This document shows, piece by piece, positions 24,819-36,059 of a stretch of DNA of 64,000 nt. Location: contig CM038918.1 in assembly GCA_021904315.1 (NCBI GenBank), positions 20,273,303-20,337,302 on the forward strand, written 5' to 3'. This DNA comes from Sphagnum magellanicum. Lineage: Eukaryota > Streptophyta > Sphagnopsida > Sphagnales > Sphagnaceae. Position numbers and translations under genes: made by a program. Below the pieces are notes generated by a model, which was given only the letters and a program-made list of their open reading frames with translations, was not told where the DNA came from and ran no database searches. Within the stretch, counting starts at the first letter, position 1. Each line of letters starts with the position of its first letter.

Positions 24819-27800
24819 TTATACGTGGTCATCATCCACCTCAGAGGTTGTAAGCACAACCTCTAGTTTCTCACCTATAATAGAATGGGACCGTGGCACA
24901 TATGTGACAACAAATGACCACTCCTCTGGGTTTGGGGGATAAGGAAGATAAAAGCATTGTTTTACATGACTGGGAAAAGTAAATGGTTCTGAAGTTTGCC
25001 AATGAGATGGCTGATAATTGGTGGCAGATGTCTTTAACCGTGTGTGTCCGCACTCATCCTGAACTACAGTGTAATTTGCACCAGCAAGGTTCACTTTAAA
25101 CCACTTGCACTTAAACACATACTCTTCAAACTTTGAATGTGCATCATAAAACACCACCAAGATCTCTTCCAGCTTTCCATAATGTGGCACAATATCTCGA
25201 ACAATATTCCTGTCATGCCGACTGCTTCTAGAGTCCTGAATGAATTGCCCTTGAACTCCACAGTCAAAGCCTCTTTTCATCCAAAGTGGAAATCTTGAAA
25301 TTAATATTGTGTTAGGCATTGTGAATCAACAACTTATATGATAATAGAAACTTCATGCCCATAAAAATCATCCTAGAACATTCTAAAAAACTTGTCTGGA
25401 ATGTGAAGATGAGTTAATATGCCTAATGAAATAGAAAAAATAAATACCTGAAATGTCTTCCTTGTGTCCACATTGCTGAACGTGTTGTCACAACTCTCTG
25501 TGGTCCATGAACAATGGTGCGAACATCATCTGTGATCTCTGGAAAACATGATATACTTTCTCCTTGTGCCAACAATTGATCCACTTCAGCCAACTTCTCT
25601 TTCATGTACTTATGCAACGTAGGAAAAATCCTTGATCTCCCACTCATACTTTTGGCATTCTCATAGAAGTTCCTCCACTCTTCCATGGCATTGCTATTAT
25701 TCAACATGAATGTGGTCAAATGAATTAACTTTGTAGGTAATAACATACGTGTTTGGATGGCACCAGTCAAACGGTCTTCCTCCTCTTCTCTTTCCTCCAT
25801 CTAGACATGAGGACATGATGGATCTATAGTGGCCAAGATGTTGGTGCAATAAAACATGTTCTCTACTGCCAAGTGTCCTGTTGCCATGCTTCCCTCCACT
25901 CGTGCATGGTTACGGACATAACCCTTTAATACTGCCATATATCTTTCAAGCCAATACATCCACCAACAATGCACAGGACCAGCAATGGCTATCTCACCCA
26001 CAAGGTGAATTAGTAAATGCACTTGACAATCAAAAAATGATGGAGGAAAGGCCTTTTCCAACTTGCATACCACCTCTGCTGCTATTACCTTCATTCTTGG
26101 AATCTCCTCTACAAATAACTCCTTTGAGCATACCCATCTCAACAGATATCCCAATGACCAAAGAGCATCTTGTACTTCTGCACTAGCTAAGCCTATTATT
26201 GCCACAAGCAATATGTGCTGCAGTAAATGATGATAGTCATGTGTCTTCAAATACCTTGGCCACTTATGGTCATCGTCCCTACCAAAGGCTTTTTGAAGAT
26301 TAGCTCCATAACCTGCAACAAGGATCCATAAAATTATACAAAAGTATTATAGACATCCAACAGATAGCCAACTATATTTCAAACTCTTTTTCTAGTATAA
26401 GGCATACATATTTAAATATAAATAAAAGCAACATAGTACTTCTAAATTCAACCCTTGCCATCAAAGTTCAAACCTATAGGGAATCGCATCTCTCCTATGC
26501 GATTTCGAAAGTCTTTTCTTTCTTGTGTAGTAAGTGTCCATGGAGCTGATGGTCGCTATTCAATACTTGTGTTAGGATCAACAGTAATCCACACATCGGG
26601 ATGCCTCTCAAAATCCTCACAGGCCTCCCTAAAGTTACTATCCTTCTCTCCATAGAGCTGTTTTATGATAGCCTTGCCCACATTTCCCTCAATGTGCATG
26701 GGGTCCAAGAGATGACGTATTTTCAACTCACCCCAATAGGGCAAACTGTTGAGTATACCCCACCTTGTCAATCCACTACCCTCAAACACCATAGAATCAT
26801 TTGGGTCAATAACTTTATTGGCCACATCCTTCCAATATGCAAAAGTGGTAGTTTCTGGAATATCATGCTCATCACCATAAGGCATGTCAAAAGATGAAAA
26901 TAAAAGTGGGTCTGATCTCATATCATGTCCCAGTGGAAGAAATTTTGTATGGCCAAGGTAAACAATTTTGCGAAGATGGCTTGAGTATTTAGCCATGTCC
27001 TCGAAACTTGGGCCACATGTAGAGCAGGCCTTGTAGCCTTGAGTTTGTAGCCCACTTACAAAACCAAACCCTGATTATAGAAGAGCTGAATATTAGAATA
27101 ATAAATAATCACAAAACATAATAATAATAAAATATATAGAGGCATGTGCATGATTTCTTACCAAGATAGTCATGCATTGTCCACATGCAGATTGCCCTCA
27201 ACTTGAATACACGTGGTATTCCTCCAGTGGTCTTCCTCCCATCATATGCCCATACTCCATCCCACAGTGTTTTGAGCTCATCGACCACTAGTGCTAAGTA
27301 GGTGTCTAGGTTTTTCACCTTACTTGGCCCTGGGATAATAAGAGAAAGCAGCAAAAATCTTTTTCTCATAGACAACCATGGAGGAAGGTTGTAATTCACG
27401 ACAACAACTGGCCAAACAAAGGTAGGTCGTCCCTTTCCTCCAAGTGAATGTGGACTAACACCATCTGATGCTAACCCCAACCTCAGATGCCTAGGGTCAT
27501 GCTCAAACTCTGGCCATGTTGACTCCACATGCTTGTGAGCAAGAGAGTCAACCGGTAACCTCATAACACCAGGCTCTGATCGATGTTTCTTATGCCAAAC
27601 CATTAACTCGGCCAAGTCTGTACATCGATACATGTGCAACAAGCGAGGAATAATGGGAAACCACTTTACTGATTTCCTAGGCACCTTTTTTGTAAGCATG
27701 TGAGGATCATATCGAGCCTCTTCACATGTACTGCACTCCGTTAAATGGGCATTGTTCCCATGAAATAACATGCGGTCATTAACACATGCATGGACAATTT

Positions 27801-28320
27801 GATACTCCATGCCTATGGAGGATAAGATCTTTTTAGCCTCCTTCCAAGATCCTGGCAAAACATTTTCCTCAAGCAGCAAGAGGCTATGACAATACTGGAA
27901 AATGTCTGACAACATAGTATTACTTGCCTTGTGTTTTGCTTGGATGTTTAACAACCCCAGTATGGCTGCTAAACGGCTTAACCTTGCACCTTGAAAAATA
28001 AGTGTTCGAGCATGTGCCTCCGCCTCTTGCCACTGCTGTTGTCCCTAGGCAGTATGTTGATGATGTGGAACATCTGCATTGGCTCCTTCATCATGTGGGT
28101 TGCCAGACATATCATCAACTATGTCAAATCCAAACCAGTCAACCATGAAGTCATCCATTGCTTGTTCTTGGTTTGCAGGCAATGGTGCTTCCTGAACTGG
28201 TTGAGAGACACCTTCATCATGACCAGATAAGTCATTTGATGAAGAATGAGTTGATGAAGAGTCTGATTTGTGTGGCATGCCCATTTCCCGATATGTTGCT
28301 CTCAACCTTCGTGGCAGCAT
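24819..28320 (-). pseudogene. TNP2-type CACTA transposase, three in-frame TAG stops
   Basis: Four exons with matching phases: 28320-27162, 27070-26474, 26312-25448, 25293-24819, 1,031 codons in all, typical for TNP2. An acidic N-terminus leads to the Transposase_21 (PF02992) core: a CxxC pair (STCEEARYDP), FPIIPRLLHMYR, the LRLGLASDGVSPH block with a likely catalytic Asp, then WPVVVVNYNLPPWL and LIIPGP, and GLQTQGYKACSTCGPS and LDPMHIEGNVGK in exon 2. Exon 3 carries the DUF4218 region (HHLLQHILLVA, FPPSFFDCQVHLLIHLVGE, ERYMAVLKGYVRNHARVEGS in part) and exon 4 a DUF4216-like segment. TAG codons interrupt codons 92 (28047-28045), 558 (26558-26556) and 756 (25803-25801); frame and splice sites are otherwise intact. 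An upstream exon with the usual transposase-associated domain was not found. The chosen start is the first ATG of the open exon. Confidence 0.9.
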
Positions 28321-28487
28321 GTCTTCAGAAGGCCGAATATTCTATGCAATACCAAATCTAGAATATCTTAACTATATACCAAACATAGTTGCATATTACA
28401 TTATAAATAAAAAATGCCAAAATGCATGTATATAGATATGGTATGTTATGTCTTAAACAAAGTACATGGTTCAGAAATGGTGGAATC

Positions 28488-29635
28488 CTAACTCCACTCA
28501 TAGTGTGTAAACAACTCATCTCCTGATCTGATGGTCCTAATAACTATAACCAAGCAATGGTCTTCATGATAAGTCTGGCCATATGGTGCTGGAGGAGGTC
28601 CCTCAACAAAAACCCACTCACAATTAGCCCTACGCTTAGGATGAGTCCCCACTGTGCTGTTGATGAAACCAACAATTTTTCCAGAACATATGGGGTCTCC
28701 ATCTATCACCCTCACATCACTATGCCTCCTAGTGCTACCAGCAAAGGTGTCCATCTCAAGAGCAAAGGTCTTCCACTCAGGATGTTATGTGAGGATCCTG
28801 TTCCAATGTCTTCTCTTATAGATAGGCCCACCATAAGGGAACAAAGTAGGACCCTCTCTACGACATCTAACTGAATCCTCTACAATGATGTCCTCACAAG
28901 CATATACTCCATAGCCATGCCTCTCTCTAAGTGTAGAGGTCTTAACAATCCATCGTCTACCCCAAACCACAACCTCCTCGTCATAGGGCAAACTATCAAG
29001 CAACCCAAGAACTGCAGGGTTCCATGATTGGATAATATTGGCACATTTGCCAGTGAACTCACACATACCCCATCTGCCCTCAACAATAGTCCTAGCATGA
29101 CCCTCACTTGGACGTTGTGCTTTGGATCACTGTCTAACGGAGGGCACACGTGGCCTTGCCTCATGATGTGGCTTATTGGCCTCATGAGAGGTACCAATCC
29201 CTACAGCAAATGCATGCGAAAGTGCATTTCCTATGGCAGCTAAAACCCCTTGTGATAGAACATAGGGTGGTGGTTTCATACGGGAACCCTATTACATTCA
29301 AAAAACCACAACAAACCATGGAAGTGAAAATAATTTCAAAGAGGATTTCATGAAAAATAACATGTATCAAAGAGGAAAAAATGACAATGGTAAATGACAC
29401 TTACCACATGAGATGAAGAAGCTCCTGGAGTAAGACCACGATGACGCCCAAATCACTGAATGTGTTGAGCACAGACATATGACTTTTGTGAAATCTGACC
29501 AACACACTTGGTGCATTGGCAAAGCTACCGAGGTGGACCACGAGGAGAATGAGACACCTCTGCCTGCGTATGAGTTGATGTGCCCTCATTTGAGGAGGAT
29601 GAGTCACTAGTGGACACAATGGAAGAGGAAGACAT
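28488..29635 (-). pseudogene. SET-domain-like gene inside the CACTA element
   Basis: Two exons, 29635-29405 and 29288-28488, join in phase 0 across a GTAAGT...TAG intron. The start MSSSSIVSTSDSSSSNEG leads to a CQCTKC-x(n)-H-like zinc motif (about codons 39-58). Exon 2 carries a SET-like series in the right order: GYGVYACEDI (GxG motif), LFPYGGPIYKRRHW (YxG), RVIDGDP, GKIVGFINST (cf. RFINHS), ANCEWVF, and IRTIRSGDELFTHYEW at the C-terminus (cf. GEEL..DY). SET domains methylate protein lysines; the usual DY is HY here and no post-SET cysteines follow, so activity is uncertain. Four in-frame stops break the frame: TAG 29527-29525, TGA 29455-29453, TGA 29129-29127, TAA 28787-28785. It lies about 170 bp upstream of the transposase on the same strand. 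Domain identity is my reading of motifs, not a search. Confidence 0.65.
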
Positions 29636-30271
29636 ATCATCTGTCACATTAATACGACACAAGTGTAAGGCAAAGACCAGATTAGACTTTCAAAAATCAT
29701 GTCATACAACAATATAAACCCTTGACTACTCATAAATTGAGACAACCTAAACAAAAAAGAAATGCATACCTGCATCCAATGTGGGCTCAACAATGCCTAG
29801 AGGACTGGTTGCTCAAATAATCCCAACACCAATTCCGAAATAGGGGGCAATACTGTAAAAACCCTTTGGCATATGCAAAAAAAAACAACAAAATGTTAAA
29901 GCCAGAATAAATTAAAACTTTGCGAACCCCTTGTGAACCCCCCACCATCGCATCCCTTTTCGCACAAAAGCCCTAAACCCTAAAACTTCCTCTTACATTA
30001 GCGAAGTCCTCGACTTCGCAACCCTGCAACATTGCGAAAGTAACAGCATTGCACGACCTTTGCGATAAAACCCGTATTACAAGTTTCGATGCGGGTTACA
30101 TCGCAAGCCCTGAATTGCCGAAAGTCCTTAAGGGGTAGTGAAACGAAATCCCTTGAAGTTGGTGTAGTGAAATCTTTTTGGGGTCCTAGATTGAAACGAC
30201 GTCGGAATTTGAATTCATTCTCGGCATTGCTCGAGAATTGTCGAAGGAAAGCTTGGGCAGAGCGGATTGCA
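29636..30271. promoter_or_regulatory. Divergent promoter region inside the CACTA element
   Basis: Separates the minus-strand SET-like gene from the plus-strand TnpA-like gene. From about 29,915 to 30,120 it contains some seven TGCGA/TCGCA words like those at the element ends, which could allow regulation by the element's own DNA-binding protein (inference). Confidence 0.45.
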
Positions 30272-32047
30272 ATGGCTGGGACTAGTGGAGGGGGTTCTAG
30301 GTCTGGAGGAGGTGACAACAATGAGGAAAGGTTGAGGAAGATGATTGCTGATCACTTGAGAGCTTCAGAGCTCTCTGCAATCGATACTAGGACACCTGAA
30401 GGGTTGGCATCCTTGACAGCCATTTTAGGTCAAGCACTGCAAGCAGGGCTGACTGCTGGGGAAGCACAAAAAGATGAGGAGGCAAGGAAGGCTACAGAAG
30501 CCAAGGCAGCAGAGAAGAAGAGAAAGAGAGATGAGAGAGCAATAACATGAGCTCTCTCACCTAGAACTCTCGAGAAGAAAAGGAGGAAGGATGAGAGGGA
30601 TGCCATCAGAAAGGAGAAGCTCGACCTGAAGAAGAAGGAGGAGGAGAGGAAGAAGCTCCCTTTGATAACATTGGCAGAGGAGGGAATTCCAACCAAGCTG
30701 GCATACACTGGGGCGAAGAGCACCATTAGGCACATTGTCTCCACCAACTTTGCACGAGGAGTTGAGTGGGGCACTCTCTCAAAGGCAGAGCAGAAGAGAG
30801 TGATAAATCAGGTCAAGGGAGCATTTCGAAATGGAGGAGAGCTTGATTCACAGTGGATTACAGACAAGATCTCCAATTCAATGTCTCAAGCAAGATACCA
30901 TGACAGGATGAAGATTCGTGCTCACCTGAAAGACTTGAATGTGTACAGGAACTTGGACAGGCCGCTTCAGTTCTCAGAAGACATCTGGAATGCCTTCTAC
31001 CAGTTTGAGGTGCAGCTGAAAGCAGCAAGGCAGCTGAAGGAGATCACAAAGCAGCTAGCCAAGGCCAAGAAGGCAAGAGAGTTTGGGAGGTCTGACCGTG
31101 ACCTGAAGGCACTGGAGCTGAAGCTTGCTGAATGCCAATCAGTGGTGGACGAGGTTGGTGATCCACCATTGAAGTTCCTGAAGGCAGCAGAGCGAGTGAA
31201 AATGGTTCCAAACACCACCCACAAGGTAGGGCAAGGTGGCATTCCCGGCCTCAAAGCAGCATTTGTAAGTACCCTAAACCCTTTCCTCCATTTTTTTCCT
31301 GCAAAGACTCACATCCTTGTGAGTTTCTGTCAAGTCAAACTGGACTGTTTGCGATACCTTTGCGATGCGAATTGCATCGCAAAGACAGGTATATGGAGTT
31401 TTGGCCTTTTGGGTTGCGATAGTAGATACGATGCGATTTGTTTCGCAAGCTGCTTCGCAAGTGTTAATATGCGAAGGTCTGCGCTTTGCAAAAGTGGTCG
31501 GATTTATGCGTTTTTTTTACCTGTTGTATTATGGGGACAATACAAGAGGTACAAGAGGAAGATCACAGCTGCAGAAATGAATATGGGCCAGGAGCATGGC
31601 AAGGAGCATCTTTTTCAACATGTTGATGCACTATTGGTGAGTGGGTTTGGTTGGGATTCAATTTCTGTTTGTGTTGAAATTGTTTTCATTTGAATCAAGA
31701 TTTTCATTGAATAAGCTTTGCATGTTGAAATGCAGGCATCTAAGGGTGAGAGTGAGAGCTCCGAGGGCAGTAGTGATGAGGAGGAGAGAGCAGGTAGCAC
31801 TGCTCCCAGTGTGCTACCTGCTCCGAGTGCTACCACTAATAGTGGACCCAATTCATTTGTTAGTCGAAATGAAGGTTCTGCAGGGGCCAAAGATAAAGAG
31901 AATAAGGAGGAGGAGGAGGAGGAGGAGGAGGAGGGGCAGGGGGACGATGAAGAGAGGGAGGAGGATGAGCAACCTCCCCCTCCACCAGAGAACACTAGGA
32001 AGAAAGATTCAAGGAAGAAATCCAAGAGGGGAAGGAGGTCTAGATAA
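30272..32047 (+). pseudogene. TnpA-like DNA-binding protein of the CACTA element, one in-frame TGA
   Basis: Three phase-0 exons: 30272-31264, about 31547-31636, 31736-32047; 464 codons. MAGTSGGGSRSGGG is followed by a charged region (KAAEKKRKRDERA), a TGA at 30548-30550, then KLAYTGAKSTIRHIV, AEQKRVINQVKGAFRNGGEL and SQARYHDRMKIRAHLKD. The basic RYHDRMK-type segment and the W-x-Y aromatic pattern after it recall plant En/Spm 'Transposase_24' proteins. A coiled-coil-like Lys/Glu region follows (about 250-310), and the C-terminus is acidic poly-Glu, proline-rich, then KKSKRGRRSR. Opposite orientation to the transposase, position inside the element, and TGCGA hairpins in its first intron suggest the role of TnpA: binding subterminal repeats. 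The second exon's acceptor is my best choice, not certain. Confidence 0.65.
31359..31383. repeat. TGCGA hairpin in the TnpA-like gene's intron
   Basis: Perfect 10-bp arms TTTGCGATGC and GCATCGCAAA around GAATT, inside a cluster of about nine TGCGA/TCGCA words (31,345-31,490). Confidence 0.75.
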
Positions 32048-32159
32048 ACAACTAGTGTGTTAGATACCCAAGGGTTGCAAACCCTTTTACATTGTAAAAT
32101 TTGAAATTTTGATATAGATTTTTTTTTTTTGCGGCCCAAAGTGACCCAAATAAACCCTG

Positions 32160-32770
32160 CTTCCAAAATAAGAATATAGTGACATGCTCTTGCGATACAC
32201 AGTGCATCTCAAAAAAATTTGCGAGTCATAATTCTTTGCAATACTGCAAAAGCCAAAAGACCAATAATACCATGTCACAGACATCGCTACACTCTTGGGG
32301 GTAAAATCATTCTAGAACACGTTTGCGAAATCTATGATTTCGCAAACTTTTAGCGGCATTTTGAGAATCCGAAAAAGTTTGCGTGGTTTCCGATATAAGA
32401 TCTAACCCAAACTTGTTGGGATTCTCAAAATGCCGCTAAGGGTTTGCGATGGACCTTATTTCGGAAACCGATAGACTTTTGAATCGATTCACCAAGTCGT
32501 TGCGGCGATGGGTTTGTTGCAAATAGTTTCTGATGTAATGTCAATCGCAAACGGTATATAGAAGCAGTTACAATCGTAAAAGGTTTGCGATTGTATCAAG
32601 TTTGAGAGTTGTGAAGGACTTGCGATTGTACGGGTGCGAATGTTATAGTATCGCAAAGGCTTAACAATTTGTGAGGAGTTATGGTTCGCAAATGCGGGTT
32701 TTCGGAAACTTCTTTCTTTGTTGTTTGCGATGATATGTGGATCGCAAAATAGCCCCCTGTTGTTGTAGTG
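32160..32770. repeat. Right subterminal repeat array of the CACTA element
   Basis: About thirteen TGCGA/TCGCA words in 600 bp up to the right terminus, mirroring the left end. Confidence 0.7.
32321..32439. repeat. Nested perfect inverted repeats near the right CACTA end
   Basis: A 12-bp hairpin (GTTTGCGAAATC at 32321-32332 with 32336-32347, loop TAT) is followed directly by a perfect 21-bp inverted repeat, arms 32350-32370 and 32419-32439, spaced by 48 bp. Confidence 0.85.
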
Positions 32771-32773
32771 TAT

Positions 32774-35700
32774 GTGTGGATTAAATCATGGTTTCTAATA
32801 CAATTATATTTGCAATGAAAGAAGAGAGAGAGATGACAAATGCTTTAGTTGGCATTCATAGAGGAGAGTCTTTTCACCTAAAGGCTATTGCCTCTAGTTA
32901 GGAGTGAGCTCTATGCCAATCATTTCTATAAAGTTTGAGCCATTGTGGTGTAGGGGGTTGGGTAATGGGGGAAGGAAAAGATCAAAGGTTTTATGGGGGG
33001 GGGGTGGGGGATGTAGGGGCAATGGCCATGTGAATTGGCAATAATGGGAGTCCTTGATTCAAGTTCATATTAATTGAGGACGATGGAAGATAATGATTTG
33101 ATTGAGTTTAGGTGTAATTGGATTTGTAAATATTTTTGATAGGGAAGGGTGGCATTTGGAATCATGCTTGTAAAGAGGAAGTTGTGTGCAAGTGCACTAC
33201 TCTTCATTGACCAACAAATGAGGACTAGGAGGGGTTAACTAACCATGGTCATGAACAATGGTGTTCAAGAAAGAATTGTATTTGTCAAGTTTTTGAGTGA
33301 TAGCAACATTTGGGAATGAATTTGATAAATTGGATGTGAATTGAAGAGATAGGGTTAGTAGGGAAGGGAAATGTGATGAGATTACGGAATGAGAAGATAT
33401 ATAATTGAGTAGAGCAAGAGCATTTTGGGTAGGAATGGAAGCACCATAGGAACCAAAGGGGCACATATTGGTTTCTGCAAGGAAATTGTTAAAAGCAAAA
33501 TCATTAACAAAACATTTCCATCTAGAAGCATGGTGGGCAAGGAGGAATTTTCGAACATGCCATTAATTTTTTTAATGTTTATGTATATAATACTTATTTA
33601 TTTATTTATTTATTTATGTACACAATGACAAAGTGAAGTTTGTGGACATCATAAACTAGTATGTACTTATGGTGCTTTCCAAAGAAATTAAATGACATCT
33701 TTTGTGGCTACTAAGTCATGTAGGTAATGGAGGACCCATTTCAACAACTTTGTGCTTTGACAAATTCTCATTTGTAGGAACAATATTTAACTTTTTTTTG
33801 ATACTTGGCTTGTTTTGTAGAAAAATAAAATTTGAATTTGGTGCACATGGTACAAATGAAACATTTAAGTGTTTTTCTTGTAGTGAATTTTCGCACCAGC
33901 ACAAATTTTTAAAAGGATAGGTGTTCAAGAAAGTTCACCATTTTTTGAAAACAAAATTCAAAAAATTCAAAAAACTGTGAATTTTAAGCCTAAGTTCTAA
34001 GTAGGCGGCCAAAAAAATTCAGGAAACCTTAAAAAGTGGACAATGTCCATATATGTGTTGCCATTTAATGTTCTATCTCTCTTGATTTGCTCACAAATGA
34101 CATTACAACAGAAAAAAATTGAAAATAAAAAACCATGTACCATAGTAAAAAAATATTTCCCTAAGATTATGGATGATATTAAGGAGCACAAAATCCCTTT
34201 ATTGTAATCAATTCATAGGGAAATTTTCCTCTTCAAAACATTGCTTTGCTTTCTTTGTTTGTTTCAAGTTGAAATTAATCTATAATTTTCTCTCTCTACC
34301 ATCTTTTTGGATGAAAAGGAGCATTTTGCCATAAGGTCGAATTGAAATTAAAAGAAATTGAAATTTCCCAATTTTCTACCCAATCTTAATGTAATAAGTT
34401 TAAGTTTGGGTGTTTTTGAAAGGAGATTTGCCCAAGTAATACTCTTTATTCTCCATAGAGTGTAAGACCTCCCTAGTTAGGTTATTCCTTTTGGATTATT
34501 TTTTTGCCCTTGTTGTAGGTGATTTATTTTGTCAACTAACTTCCGAACACCACCGACCAAACCAAGAATCTATCTTTCCCCATAGTTGGGTACACACTTG
34601 TCGAGTTGACGAGTGTCCACCATTGCTAAACAAAACTCAAGAACCGACCCCTTTTGGTGCTAGAAATGCCATACAACATCCTCATGAGCTTTTTACATAT
34701 TGGCTTGATTATACAGGCAGAAATTTAGTTGCGCCTAAAGACGCTTCAACAAGAGTCAGCCCATCTGAATAGCGGCAGAGAAAAATTGTCATATTCCCCA
34801 TGTATTTTTCTCCTCCATGGGAACCCTCAAGAAATGACAACTTCCTTGTAAGAAAATCTTTGAAAATCTTCCAAGCAAGCAAACTCGTGTAAGTACACAA
34901 TAGGTAGTCGTAGATGGGACATAGATAGTTAATATTGGGAAGCTACCTGTATGTACACTCCTTTGTGGTGGAACCGAGATATACTACACACACAAAGCTC
35001 GACTATGTGCTATCTTTGGTTTTAGTTTTGTAGAATGTGCCCTTCTATTTGTGGGCAAGGACAAGTTCCTTAGTAGTGATTTTGTCATGGCCACCTAATT
35101 GATTTTGCACTTGGTTGCACCGACCAACCATTGTGTAAATCCGTACATTTTTGTGGGGAATTTTTTTTCCTCGCCCCACACAATGATATTTGTAGATGAC
35201 AACTCAAGAGACGGAATGTTGGGCAGCTGAAAAAAATATAGTGCTTTGTATGTATCGGACAAGTTTGTTAACCCACCAACCATACAATTGTTGTGGGAAA
35301 AGATTTTGAAGGATTTGCCCAAATCTGAAACCATGTTTGAATCAAGATCCTAATCTTGATGCGTCAATAATAAGTATACAATAATGAATTTTTTTAGTGG
35401 AAATTTCTAACATTGATGTTATGAAACTAAACGTCCAATTAGAAAAATACATTCCTATGGAACAAGCAAATTCATTTTGTGCACATAACTAGTCATATCT
35501 CCTCAAGTCTATGTTTCACAATTCTTCTTCTATATATTTTTAAATAGGAAATTGAATATTTGGATTTCTCATTATTGTAACATGAAATAATTCATGTAAT
35601 ACATATATTATATCATGTAATAAAAATGGTGATCTAGAAAAAGGATTGCATCATTTGTACGTGATGCATAATATACATTCGCCAAATGCCACAATGTACA

Positions 35701-36055
35701 TTTGCAGGAAATATTTTTTAATCTTGCCCTGCCATATGACTAAACCAGCTTTTACCTGTATTGAGTTATCTTCATTTCCAAATAACTTTAATATCTGTCA
35801 ACTTTAATATTTGTCAAGATTTCAATCTTGGACCAATAATGGGTTTGGTTGGCTCCATGGGAATGACCAAAATTGTGAAATGTCCCAAATGAGGACAATT
35901 CTTGGCATAGAGGTTGAAGAAAAATGTTTATATATATATATTCTACCTTTAACCTATATTTGACCCATCTTTATATTCACAATGTAAATATTTGCACCTT
36001 GAATTAGATGGTTACTTTGCGCTTTTCTTAAAAGACTATAAGCTAGACCAAGATC
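32774..36055. other. Intergenic, no gene supported
   Basis: AT-rich DNA. A G run lies at 32996-33010 and an ATTT microsatellite at about 33,595-33,618. Open frames at 34,491-34,772 (plus) and 34,709-35,334 (minus) are unrecognised and lack coding support; they may be old transposon fragments. Confidence 0.5.
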
Positions 36056-36059
36056 TTGA

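Larger units (their letters stand above)
24103..32770. mobile_element. Complete CACTA (En/Spm) DNA transposon, 8,668 bp
   Basis: The left end reads CACTACTACATATTG and the inverted right end CACTACAACAACAGG (9 of the first 10 bases match). The trinucleotide TAT is duplicated on both sides (24100-24102 and 32771-32773), the 3-bp duplication expected for CACTA elements. Both subterminal regions are packed with TGCGA/TCGCA words. Inside are a TNP2-type transposase and a SET-like gene on the minus strand and a TnpA-like gene on the plus strand. All three contain in-frame stops, so this copy looks non-autonomous today, though structurally intact. Confidence 0.93.

Noticed and set aside
31615..32166. 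Ser-rich minus-strand frame of 183 codons
   Set aside because: Antisense shadow of the Glu-rich last exon of the TnpA-like gene.
24103..32770. Interpretation as an LTR retrotransposon or virus-like insert
   Set aside because: No LTRs, gag, protease or integrase; ends, duplication and transposase define a CACTA DNA transposon.
34491..34772. 93-codon plus-strand frame in intergenic DNA
   Set aside because: No recognised motif, no splice context, AT-rich surroundings.
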